From an uncultured Spartobacteria bacterium (GTDB taxonomy: Bacteria; Verrucomicrobiota; Verrucomicrobiia; Chthoniobacterales; UBA6821), in the NCBI GenBank assembly GCA_903831635.1, contig CAIKYN010000214.1:1-11374 (forward strand): 11,374 bases of DNA, written 5' to 3'. The translations under genes were made by a program, and so were the position numbers. Every line of letters starts with the position of its first letter. Positions within the stretch are counted from its first letter, which is position 1. The notes beneath the pieces are model-generated. The model was not told the origin of the DNA. It worked only from the letters and a program-made list of their open reading frames with translations, and searched no databases. Positions 1 to 6,527 of this stretch are shown here, piece after piece.

Positions 1-1
1 C

Positions 2-421
2 GAAGATGGCTGCGCCGAGAACGACTGGGCGACCTGGAAGCTCCTCACCGAGGCTCTCGGTGACAAGATCCAACTCGTCGGTGATGATCTCTTCGTGACG
101 AATGTCGAGTTCCTCCGCAAGGGAATCGAGAAGGGTGTCGCCAACTCCATCCTCGTGAAGGTAAACCAGATCGGCTCACTCACTGAGACTTTCGACGCCA
201 TCGAGCTTGCTAAGGAGAACCGTTACACCGCCGTCATCAGTCATCGCTCTGGGGAGACCGAGGACACAACAATCTCCGATATCGCCGTCGCCACAAATGC
301 TGGCCAGATCAAAACCGGCTCACTCTGCCGTACTGATCGCGTCGCCAAGTACAATCAACTCCTCCGCATCGAAGAACAACTCGGTGAAGATGCTGTTTAC
401 GGCGGCAAGCTAAGGTGCTAG
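2..421 (+). CDS. eno: Enolase, C-terminal part (5' end outside window)
   Basis: This is the last 139 codons of enolase, the glycolytic enzyme that interconverts 2-phosphoglycerate and phosphoenolpyruvate in the cytosol. The reading frame is open from base 2, so the gene begins before the window. Visible active-site landmarks are the Glu-Asp pair at the very start (Mg-ligand region), GDDLFVTN (the next Mg-ligand Asp), VKVNQIG (catalytic Lys) and SHRSGETED (phosphate-binding His-Arg-Ser loop), all in the usual order. The end, GGKLRC, is a normal length for the family. The stop is 10 bases before the next gene, an FtsB/DivIC-type protein, and eno-ftsB adjacency is a common bacterial arrangement. 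Identity is secure; only the C-terminal catalytic barrel portion is seen. Confidence 0.97.
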   Translation, partial: EDGCAENDWATWKLLTEALGDKIQLVGDDLFVTNVEFLRKGIEKGVANSILVKVNQIGSLTETFDAIELAKENRYTAVISHRSGETEDTTISDIAVATNAGQIKTGSLCRTDRVAKYNQLLRIEEQLGEDAVYGGKLRC

Positions 422-431
422 TAAAAGCTCG

Positions 432-779
432 ATGAACGGCAGTCACGTCGCCCATACGAATTCACGTCGCCGCTCGCAGTCGGAGTTCCTTCCGACTGCG
501 ATGAGGGTCGTCTTGGGGCTGATTGGAGCCTGTGCACTGCTAATCGCGGGATTCACTTTCTACCCGCAGTGGATCCGGCTCTCCGAGATGAAGAAGGATC
601 TCGCCGCTCAGACAGCACATCTTGACGAGCTGAAGAAATCCACCGCTGAGCATGAACAGGAGGCCCATCTTCTCCAAACCGATAAGGATTATCTTGAAAT
701 GATTGCACGTGATCGCCTCGATCTCATGAAGAATGGTGAGACGATCTTTCGCCTGAGCAGCGCCAAACCGCGCTCCTGA
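432..779 (+). CDS. ftsB: FtsB/DivIC-type septum formation initiator protein
   Basis: A 115-residue bitopic membrane protein of the septum formation initiator family. In this family FtsB/DivIC joins FtsL and FtsQ/DivIB in the divisome and helps activate septal peptidoglycan synthesis. A basic N-terminus is followed by one hydrophobic segment (about residues 24-44), a charged heptad-like coiled coil (about 49-84), then the conserved tail DKDYLEMIARDRLDLMK followed by GETIFRL (84-108), which matches the FtsB/DivIC pattern of an Ala-Arg-x-x-Leu stretch before a Gly-Glu. It starts 10 bases after the eno stop and is probably co-transcribed. No clear Shine-Dalgarno sequence precedes the ATG. The family call is firm; whether it is strictly orthologous to FtsB or DivIC is not decidable from this short sequence. 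Confidence 0.85.
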   Translation: MNGSHVAHTNSRRRSQSEFLPTAMRVVLGLIGACALLIAGFTFYPQWIRLSEMKKDLAAQTAHLDELKKSTAEHEQEAHLLQTDKDYLEMIARDRLDLMKNGETIFRLSSAKPRS

Positions 780-794
780 TTACCTCTGGTAACA

Positions 795-817
795 AAGACT
801 CCTCCAGCAGGAGTTTT
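795..817 (+). terminator. Short intrinsic terminator after eno-ftsB
   Basis: The stem ACTCCT / AGGAGT closes over the loop CCAGC and is extended at its base by a G-T and two A-T pairs; it is followed directly by a short run of four T. It lies 15 bases after the ftsB stop and before the prfB leader, the right place to end the eno-ftsB transcript. The stem is short and the T tail weak, so termination may be partial. Confidence 0.5.
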
Positions 818-961
818 AATATGGAACTCAAGAACTCAGGAAAATGAAGGCGATCTTTGGATGACTGACCGTTATTATATTTCTCTGTTTTTTAGAATAC
901 ACATCATGGTTCTGTTCCTGGTTTCCTGATTTCCATATTTTTCTCTCCCACTTCTCTCTTC

Positions 962-2108
962 ATGTCTGAACAACAAATAGACCTCTCCCTTTTGGATGCC
1001 TCCGGGCTTGCCGACCGTCTCGGCTCGCTCAGGAGGTTTCTTTGACGCTCCTGGACTAGCAGCGGAACTCGAGGCCATTGAGGGCCGCATGGCGGAACCC
1101 GGATTTTGGGATAACCGCGAGGCAGCCCAGAAAGACATGGGAAGGGTCTCGTCCATCAAGGCGAAGCTAGGCCCGCTTGGGCAGTTGGAGCTGCGTGTCG
1201 GTGACCTGGAAATTCTCAAGGAAATGGCCATGGAGGATCCCGACCCCGCCGCCAAGGCCCAGGCTGCGGGTGAGGTCTTGAAGGAATTCCATACGTTGAC
1301 TGGCGAAATCGAGAAGTTCGAACTCCAGCAACTCCTCTCCGGAGACTTCGATAAGAGCAACGCCTACCTCACGATCAACTCGGGGGCAGGGGGCACCGAG
1401 TCTTGTGACTGGGCGGACATGCTCATGCGCATGTACAAGCGCTGGATCGAGCGAAGCGGCTTCACCGCGGAGGTCATGGACATTCAGGAGGGAGAGGAAG
1501 CCGGCATCAAGTCGGTCACCATCGAGGTGAAGGGTGACTTTGCCTATGGCTACCTCCAGGCCGAGCGTGGCGTTCATCGCCTCGTGCGCATCTCCCCCTT
1601 CGACTCAGCAAAGCGCCGCCACACCTCCTTCGCCAGCATCGACGTGACACCGGAGATCATCGACGCCCCCATCGAGATCAATCCCGCGGATATCGAGCGT
1701 TCTACCTTCCGCTCTGGAGGTAAGGGGGGGCAGAACGTCAATAAGGTGGAAACCGCCGTTCGCCTTCGCCACATTCCCACGGGAATTGTGGTTGCCTGTC
1801 AGGCTCAGCGAAGTCAGGGAAAGAACGGTGAACAAGCTCTCCAGTTGCTCAAGGCCAAGATCTACCAACTTGAAGCCGATAAGAAACGTGCCGAGATCGA
1901 CAGGCAGTACGGGGAGAAGGGTGAAATCGCCTGGGGTAGCCAGATCCGCTCCTATGTCTTCCAGCCCTATCAGATGGTCAAGGATCACCGCACTGGCGTC
2001 CAGACCGGCAACGTCCAGGAGGTCATGGATGGCGATATCGATGCCTTCATTGAGGCAAAACTGCGTGGAGTGAAGAAGGGGTCGTCCTCTGACGACGACG
2101 ATCTCTAA
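962..2108 (+). CDS. prfB: Peptide chain release factor 2 (programmed +1 frameshift)
   Basis: RF2 recognises UGA and UAA stop codons on the ribosome and triggers peptide release. The start ATG at 962 opens a 27-codon leader frame ending in TGA at 1043-1045. A +1 shift after CTT (1040-1042) continues into the long frame at GAC 1044, giving join(962..1042,1044..2108) and a 381-residue protein. Without the shift the N-terminal residues would be lost. Diagnostic residues after the shift are the stop-codon-reading SPF tripeptide (bases 1593-1601, about residues 211-213), which marks RF2 rather than RF1, and the GGQ motif (1725-1733, about 255-257), which enters the peptidyl transferase centre. Total length is slightly above that of E. 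coli RF2. The leader before ATG (about 920-961) is pyrimidine-rich with no Shine-Dalgarno; a TAGAAT hexamer at 893-898 could be a -10 box. Acidic C-terminal tail DDDDL. Confidence 0.96.
1031..1046 (+). promoter_or_regulatory. prfB programmed +1 frameshift site (autoregulation)
   Basis: AGGAGG, TTT, CTT, TGA, C: an internal Shine-Dalgarno-like hexamer (1031-1036) sits three bases before the slippery CTT codon, which is followed by the poorly terminating UGA-C. In E. coli prfB the arrangement AGGGGG-TAT-CTT-TGA-C has the same spacing. Established mechanism: when RF2 is scarce the ribosome pauses at UGA and slips +1 into the full-length frame; when RF2 is plentiful the leader terminates. The position (codon 28) and all elements are directly visible. 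Confidence 0.95.
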
Positions 2109-2394
2109 AAGGCTGGGTCTTTCGGCACGGAGTGGCGTCATCACTCGCTTGCAACGCCTCGTACTGGGAGGCACGGAGTTGCCTGTACCGAGTACAACCC
2201 CGATAGGGGGGAGGCCAACGGGAGATGGCGAGGCAATAGCCCTACTACAACTTAGATAGTCGTCCTAGCTCCTCCCCAAAACTGCCAGTCTTTGTGATGG
2301 GTACTACTCACTAGCTTCGCTTGTTGTCCTTGCTCCGTATCCGATCTTCCAACCTGATTGGGACAATGGGCCCCTTTTTTAATTTTTACTTTTC
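2109..2394. other. Non-coding stretch after prfB with short repeats and hairpins
   Basis: No convincing gene is present. The direct repeat GGCACGGAGT occurs at 2124-2133 and 2170-2179. Bases 2161-2188 can fold as a bulged hairpin: GTAC ends pair, with an inner stem AGGCA / TGCCT over loop CGGAGT. A second possible stem is GGCGT (2134-2138) with ACGCC (2154-2158). The far end becomes strongly T-rich (about 2371-2399) ahead of the promoter-like element. It could hold the prfB 3' UTR, an undescribed small RNA or decayed sequence; no known RNA family was recognised. Confidence 0.4.
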
Positions 2395-2431
2395 CTTTTG
2401 ACCGCATGAGGGTGTCTTGCGTTAGGGTTTT
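2395..2431 (+). promoter_or_regulatory. Shared edge element, copy 1: probable promoter/operator of the TPR gene
   Basis: The element reads CTTTTGACCG, three variable bases, GAGGGTGTCTTGC, two variable bases, TAGGGT, TTT. The same layout recurs inverted at 9505-9541 upstream of the FRG gene, matching at 30 of 37 positions. TTGACC (2398-2403) resembles a -35 box and TAGGGT (2423-2428) could be a -10 box, with a rather long 19-base spacer. The identical 13-base core inside the spacer is more than a promoter needs and suggests a regulator site. If TAGGGT is a -10, transcription would start at about the ATG at 2435, giving a leaderless or nearly leaderless message; alternatively AGGG serves as the ribosome binding site. 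Confidence 0.55.
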
Positions 2432-2434
2432 TGC

Positions 2435-3025
2435 ATGCGCCGGCAACCCTTCAATACTGATGAAGGGTCGATTGTAGAATTGCAAGATCAGGGGCTTGCG
2501 AAGCTCCTACACCTCGTGGATGGGTTCGTTGCTCAGTACGATTTCCAAGCAGCCAAGGCAGAATTAGGGAAAATCCCGGGAGACTACGAATGGCATGCCG
2601 AAGTCTTGCGCCGGAGACTTCGGCATCAGGTCTACGAAGATGAAGATTTCAAGGATTTACCTACAGCCGCCCGTTGGGCTCGTGCACTTGTGGAGGCTGA
2701 GCCCCATGATTCATGGAACTGGCTCTTCCTTGATGACGTGACCAGCAGATTAGAGGGCAATGCGGCAGCGGTTGAAGTCCTTCGGGAAGGGTTGAGGAGA
2801 TATGGGCCTGATTTCTGCCTCTACTATGAATTAGCCTCTCGTCTCTGCGCACTCGAGCGCCTAGAAGAGGCCAAGGAAGCCATGCTCATGGCGCTGAAAA
2901 AGGATCCTTTTGCTCTGGAATCGGCACTTGAAAGCCCACCTTTTGCACCTATCCGTGAATACATCCAGGAGCTGAAAGTGAGCGCATGGTATAAATCCAC
3001 ACCTGCGTCTTTAGATCGTAAGTAG
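2435..3025 (+). CDS. TPR-like helical-repeat protein, function unknown
   Basis: A 196-residue soluble protein with no signal peptide or membrane segment. Helical pairs with TPR-like spacing occupy about residues 74-156: an Ala-rich helix ending in EAEP, then WLFLDDVTSRLEGNAAAVEV, then YYELASRLCALERLEEAKEA and ALKKDPFAL, with Ala, Leu and Pro at TPR-like positions. TPR proteins are scaffolds for protein-protein contacts; no catalytic motif is visible. The ATG at 2435 lies 7 bases after AGGG; an in-frame TTG at 2480 preceded by AAGGG is an alternative start that would drop 15 weakly structured residues. It is the first gene after the core operon and carries copy 1 of the shared edge element upstream, so it may be co-regulated with the FRG gene at the far edge. 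Its partner is not known. Confidence 0.7.
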   Translation: MRRQPFNTDEGSIVELQDQGLAKLLHLVDGFVAQYDFQAAKAELGKIPGDYEWHAEVLRRRLRHQVYEDEDFKDLPTAARWARALVEAEPHDSWNWLFLDDVTSRLEGNAAAVEVLREGLRRYGPDFCLYYELASRLCALERLEEAKEAMLMALKKDPFALESALESPPFAPIREYIQELKVSAWYKSTPASLDRK

Positions 3026-3122
3026 CGAATACGCATAACCGCGACGACAAGGCATCACTTTTTCATTGTAGTGACACGGCTTTGCTGGTCATTTTAAAAA
3101 ATACAACAAAAACTTACATATC

Positions 3123-3449
3123 ATGGACTCATCACACCTCGCCTCCATGGCCATCACGGCCGTAGCCACCGTTTCAGCAGCCGCCGTTGGAGGACTTTTC
3201 ACCTACCTCGCCTCGAAGGAAAAGAATTCCGTTGAGTCACTGAGGAGCGAGCATAGAAAGGCTGCAGACCAAGTCATCTCCTACTACGAACTCGAGCAGC
3301 TCTACATGAATGAGGTCTCCCGATTAACCGGCACTGACCCCGCAATCGTGCAAAAGGATTTTCTGGATAAGGTAGAGACCAGTGGCCATACCCGCCCTTC
3401 TTGGACAGCCACCACGGCCAAGCGTTCCATCGAACGATTTGATTGGTAA
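3123..3449 (+). CDS. Small one-TM membrane-anchored protein, unknown
   Basis: A 108-residue protein not recognised as any named family. An Ala/Val-rich hydrophobic segment (about residues 8-30) without a clear cleavage site looks like a signal anchor. It is followed by a charged, helix-prone stretch (about 31-70, containing SKEKNSVESLRSEHRKAAD and YYELEQLYMNEV) and a C-terminal tail. The start ATG has an A-rich leader and no Shine-Dalgarno; GTGACA (3071-3076) with TAAAAA (3095-3100, 18-base spacer) is a possible weak promoter. The next small ORF begins 35 bases after the stop, and both share direction with two further short genes, so this is probably the first gene of a small operon. An antisense ORF overlaps it, but the neighbouring plus-strand genes show recognisable repeats, which favours the plus strand. 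Confidence 0.55.
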   Translation: MDSSHLASMAITAVATVSAAAVGGLFTYLASKEKNSVESLRSEHRKAADQVISYYELEQLYMNEVSRLTGTDPAIVQKDFLDKVETSGHTRPSWTATTAKRSIERFDW

Positions 3450-3484
3450 GGGCCGAAAATACGAAAACACCTCCCAGAATACAA

Positions 3485-3703
3485 ATGAGCGACATCCCTA
3501 TTGCAAACATCAAGCAAGTAGGCAGCATGCTCCGCATGCTGGACCGAAGCGGAAACGAGATCGGGTTCCCCATCCCTGCCGAGCAGGGCCTCTACAATTT
3601 CACCCCAGATACGGTGACAGTCAGGGTTGGGAACAACATGGTTCAGACCTACGACCGTCTTGGTAACAGGAAGGGATATCCTACACGGATTCCAGGTATG
3701 TGA
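3485..3703 (+). CDS. 72-residue beta-repeat protein
   Basis: A tiny protein built of two similar halves: GSMLRMLDRSGNEIGFP (residues 13-29) and GNNMVQTYDRLGNRKGYP (49-66), each of the form G-x-x-aliphatic-x-x-aromatic/Leu-D-R-x-G-N-x-x-G-aromatic-P, as expected of paired beta hairpins. Between them lies NFTPDTVTVRV. The same order (I-N-x-x-Q, D-x-x-x-N, FTP-x-x-V-x-x-R, N-x-VQ-x-aromatic-D-x-x-GN) occurs in the C-terminal 62 residues of the four-TM protein at 4190-4903, so this is a free-standing copy of that module. I chose the ATG at 3485 because the repeat begins soon after; an upstream TTG at 3443 would add 14 residues unlike the family. No enzymatic residues are evident; binding or structural roles are possible. 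Confidence 0.65.
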   Translation: MSDIPIANIKQVGSMLRMLDRSGNEIGFPIPAEQGLYNFTPDTVTVRVGNNMVQTYDRLGNRKGYPTRIPGM

Positions 3704-3727
3704 TGATTCACGCATTTTCTGTCTGTC

Positions 3728-4054
3728 ATGCCTGATAACAGCAAATGCGTCTACTGTGGCTCGACGAACTGGGGGACAGGTTGCGCCTACAGTGCCACCC
3801 GGATCCATTACCATCCGAATGACCCCAGTCGGTGTCGGTACTGCAACTCCCCGAACTATGGATCAGGGTGCCAGCTAAACCCTCCGACGGGTATCCACGT
3901 GCATGGAGTGGGGGGAAATGTCTGCGTCTACTGCGCCAGCCCGAATATGGGGAGTGGTTGCCACATCAATCCCATGAAAAAGATGGTCAGATCCGAATCA
4001 CCCCAAAAAATGCCATTTTTGAGGATCCAGATAATGGTTAAATATATCAGCTAA
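3728..4054 (+). CDS. Cys/His-rich triple-repeat protein (probable zinc-binding)
   Basis: A 108-residue protein with three tandem repeats of about 30 residues: Cys 7/10/19, 36/39/48 and 66/69/78, each C-x-Y-C-x-S-x-N-x-G-x-GC. The first two are followed by a His-x-His pair (HYH at 27-29, HVH at 57-59). CxxC plus Cys and His ligands points to small metal-binding, zinc-ribbon-like units; metal binding is inferred. The third repeat loses the His pair and the sequence runs into a tail with no repeat resemblance. Reading one frame over after Pro82 gives HEKDGQIRITPKNAIFEDP and a stop at 4041, so a one-base deletion near 3971-3974 is possible. It begins 24 bases after the 72-residue gene and is probably in the same operon. 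About 135 AT-rich bases follow with no gene. Confidence 0.6.
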   Translation: MPDNSKCVYCGSTNWGTGCAYSATRIHYHPNDPSRCRYCNSPNYGSGCQLNPPTGIHVHGVGGNVCVYCASPNMGSGCHINPMKKMVRSESPQKMPFLRIQIMVKYIS

Positions 4055-4189
4055 TCAGTGCTATTTTCAAACTACGTTTATACCAAGGTGTTTGGAGTAA
4101 CTTTATGCCTTAAAAAGCGAACTAGTAATAAAATATATAAATCCATTTCTTCTGGAGCCTAATAAATTATATTCTGGTTTAATTTCAGC

Positions 4190-4903
4190 ATGAAAAACAC
4201 GGAAAGCACTACTTTAGCAATACTGGCTATGATTGTTGGAATTGCTGTTGTGTGCCTGATCGGTTATGCCCTAGCAAAGCTTGTCTTCTGGATCATTAAA
4301 CAATGGAAATTTATCAATTCCCGCTGCGTGATCAATCATGCGGGATTTAAACCGCTAACTTTTTTTCGACAGTTTCTAGTTTTTTGCTCTATAACATCCT
4401 GCGCAGCTGGTTTCATTCTAATTATTGATTCAGTTAATGTGACCCATTCTGTAGCCATACCCAGCTCTAATGAATTGATTCATGGGTGCATTGTATTTAT
4501 GGCCGGAATCTTACTTCTGAATCTGGTCTTTTTCTGGATAAAGTTAAAAACAAATCAGGGGGTCGCTTTTTACTCAGTACTCCTAATGGTTCTGGTATCC
4601 TTCCTTTTTCTCTTGGCCATTTTCGCAGCCTTTCTCTCTTTTATAGGTAAGAACCAGGCGGCTAATCAGGCTGACAATGCATCCAATGCTGGTGCCAATC
4701 AGGATTCCCGCACAATAGGCAACGTTGTACAACGGCCTGGCAGAGTCGAAATCTATGATGAGAAATCAAATTTGATACGTACTCTCAATGGTGTGTTGGA
4801 TAGTTTTACTCCTACACAAGTAAATCTTAGGCCCAACTACAGCTCAAATTTAGTTCAGTCGTTTGATGTCAACGGTAACTTAAAATCATCTATTCTCGGA
4901 TAG
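4190..4903 (+). CDS. Four-TM membrane protein with C-terminal beta-repeat module
   Basis: A 237-residue protein. Hydrophobic segments lie at about residues 9-37, 61-80, 97-117 and 127-152. An Asn/Ala-rich linker (about 154-173, NQAANQADNASNAGANQ) leads to a soluble module at 176-237. That module (IGNVVQ, VEIYDEKSNLI, DSFTPTQVNLRP, NLVQSFDVNGN) aligns in order with the separate 72-residue protein at 3485-3703. With an even number of TM segments, both ends should be on the same side of the membrane; which side is not clear from charge alone. The gene and its upstream 135 bases are visibly AT-richer than prfB, suggesting a different origin. No Shine-Dalgarno is seen. It could be a membrane anchor or transducer for the module's ligand; this is inference. 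Confidence 0.7.
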   Translation: MKNTESTTLAILAMIVGIAVVCLIGYALAKLVFWIIKQWKFINSRCVINHAGFKPLTFFRQFLVFCSITSCAAGFILIIDSVNVTHSVAIPSSNELIHGCIVFMAGILLLNLVFFWIKLKTNQGVAFYSVLLMVLVSFLFLLAIFAAFLSFIGKNQAANQADNASNAGANQDSRTIGNVVQRPGRVEIYDEKSNLIRTLNGVLDSFTPTQVNLRPNYSSNLVQSFDVNGNLKSSILG

Positions 4904-5009
4904 TTCTCACCAAGAATGACTTGCGATTATTTATGAGTTAGGGACTATTTTATAAATTCAACATCTGCATCCTTGAATCGTCGTTGCTCGTCCTATACCA
5001 TCTTGCTCT

Positions 5010-6509
5010 ATGCAATCCTTCAGTGCTTTCACTATCAGTCTAATACTTGCCACATTCTTGACGAATGGTTTGCAGGCCGCTCAACCAAAGCATGACCCGC
5101 GGCACTTCGTCATTTTTTGCTCCCCAGATCTGACCAAGCCGCAAAAAGAACAGGTTCTCGTTGAATTCCAGAAATTCGTTGCAGGCGGAGGCGGGCAGAA
5201 GGCAATTGCCAACAAGGGAATGCTCCCTAGTGACACCATTGTTTTATACGATGCCAGCACTCTGGATCAGATCGTTCCCGAACTTACCATACCCGCTTCT
5301 GCGAGAACAGGGGCCCTGCAACTGAACTCAGCAGTATCAGCTGTCTCCAATTTGAGGGACTTTCTGAAGCGTCCTCAAGATCCCAACGCCATCACCAAAG
5401 TCCCTGCCCTTGTGGAGTCATGGCGCGAAAAAATCCCATACACGAATGCTGAGATTCTATTAATCGGCTCTCCTCTTTATCACGATGATGTCGAGGCTCA
5501 TGACATGCGAAAGGGATGGCCCAGTGATGGCTTTTTAACGCAGGATCATGCGACCAGCGTCTTCAGTACCCTAGATCGAAAAGCCACCCTCCAGGACAAC
5601 AAGATCTACTTCTGTATCCTGAACGACGACTGCTGGGGAACACCTTCCAAGGAAAGCCATCGAGAAATGATCCGCAGGTTCTGGTCACTCTATTTCAACG
5701 AATGCGGTGGCCATTTACTTTCCTTTCAGACGGATATACCGACGGCGTTCCAAGACCTGCTCCGGAATGATCTTCAGGACATCGTGGCCCTCGATTCACT
5801 GAAAGCAGACACATCAGACAAGAGCATGGAACTCAGGACCACGAAGATCAATCTCACCGCGACTAATGAAACTACGACTAATGTTGCATCTCATACCAAT
5901 GTGATAACGAATACAAATGAGGCTGCAAGTTCGTCACTCGTTAGTAATCCACCAATCGTGTCAACCGCCACCCCAGCACCTACACCAACTCCTACCCCCC
6001 CAACGCTTGACTTGGGTAGCGTTGAGTGGTCTTGGCTCACTAATGATGATGCTCAGGATTACCGGGCAAAGCATCCGGGGCCAAAATCCTTGCCGCCCAT
6101 TGGAATGTGTCTGGTGGGACTTCGATGGGGAACCGATCAAAACCCCCCAGATGCCGATTTGGACCTGCATGTGAAGATGAAAGGCGCAGCCCAGGAACTC
6201 TATTGGGGTAGGCAGCAGACACCTGAGGGCCAGCACTTCAAGGATTTCACAAACCCCGATGCCAAGAATGGTTTTGAAATCGTTGTGATGAATGTACCCG
6301 TTAACCCTCGTGACTTGGATGTTTGGATCAATACTTACAAAGGCAAATCATCGAAGGGATTTTCTGGTGAAGTTCGTGTGCTCTACTCGGGGCACCTAAT
6401 GAGCTATCCCTTCACTATCTCAGGGAACCATGGCACGAAAGGTGATGACTCTCCATCCCGAGAGCAAAACCGCGCTTGGGTGAGAATTCCTACGGAAATT
6501 CCAAACTAA
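5010..6509 (+). CDS. Secreted two-domain protein (alpha/beta domain plus DADLDLHV domain)
   Basis: A 499-residue exported protein. Residues 1-24 form a signal peptide ending LQAA before Gln; there is no lipobox Cys. Residues about 30-255 form an alpha/beta domain with hydrophobic strands HFVIFCSP, TIVLYDAS, AEILLIGSPLY and NKIYFCILNDD alternating with helices, reminiscent of von Willebrand A-type or other Rossmann-like folds, but a proper DxSxS metal site is not visible. A Thr/Asn/Ser-rich then Thr-Pro linker (about 278-332) leads to a C-terminal domain (about 336-495) containing GLRWGTDQNPPDADLDLHV and ELYWG. An acidic D-A-D-L-D-L-H-V motif is typical of DUF2135-like beta domains. It likely acts in the periplasm or outside the cell. 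The next gene follows after 18 bases, suggesting an operon. Fold assignments are by eye. Confidence 0.72.
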   Translation: MQSFSAFTISLILATFLTNGLQAAQPKHDPRHFVIFCSPDLTKPQKEQVLVEFQKFVAGGGGQKAIANKGMLPSDTIVLYDASTLDQIVPELTIPASARTGALQLNSAVSAVSNLRDFLKRPQDPNAITKVPALVESWREKIPYTNAEILLIGSPLYHDDVEAHDMRKGWPSDGFLTQDHATSVFSTLDRKATLQDNKIYFCILNDDCWGTPSKESHREMIRRFWSLYFNECGGHLLSFQTDIPTAFQDLLRNDLQDIVALDSLKADTSDKSMELRTTKINLTATNETTTNVASHTNVITNTNEAASSSLVSNPPIVSTATPAPTPTPTPPTLDLGSVEWSWLTNDDAQDYRAKHPGPKSLPPIGMCLVGLRWGTDQNPPDADLDLHVKMKGAAQELYWGRQQTPEGQHFKDFTNPDAKNGFEIVVMNVPVNPRDLDVWINTYKGKSSKGFSGEVRVLYSGHLMSYPFTISGNHGTKGDDSPSREQNRAWVRIPTEIPN

Positions 6510-6527
6510 TAACCAACTGTAAATCTT

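Noticed and set aside
505..530. ATGAGGGTCGTCTTG inside ftsB, similar to the core of the shared edge element
   Set aside because: It lies in coding sequence, has an extra base in the core and lacks TTGACC and TAG-x-GT at the right spacing.
875..2174. Several long ORFs on the minus strand opposite prfB
   Set aside because: They are antisense shadows of a securely identified prfB, with no recognisable motifs of their own.
2361..2385. Possible terminator at GGGCCCC followed by a T run
   Set aside because: The only GGG/CCC pairing is three bases around a long loop; the T run is better explained as the T-rich tract upstream of the edge element.
2252..2485. A 77-residue minus-strand ORF in the post-prfB spacer
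   Set aside because: It overlaps the shared promoter-like element and the start of the TPR gene, has no start signal, and its composition shows no domain.
3302..3814. A 170-residue minus-strand ORF across the small genes
   Set aside because: The plus strand here encodes repeats matched elsewhere (beta-repeat module, Cys repeats), so the antisense frame is a shadow.
4919..4945. CTTGCG and TTAGGG before the secreted-protein gene, recalling the edge element
   Set aside because: The two pieces are separated by about ten extra bases and the TTTTGACCG and GAGGGTGT parts are absent.
5961..6236. Minus-strand ORFs opposite the secreted-protein gene
   Set aside because: They are shadows of the linker and DADLDLHV domain coding sequence.
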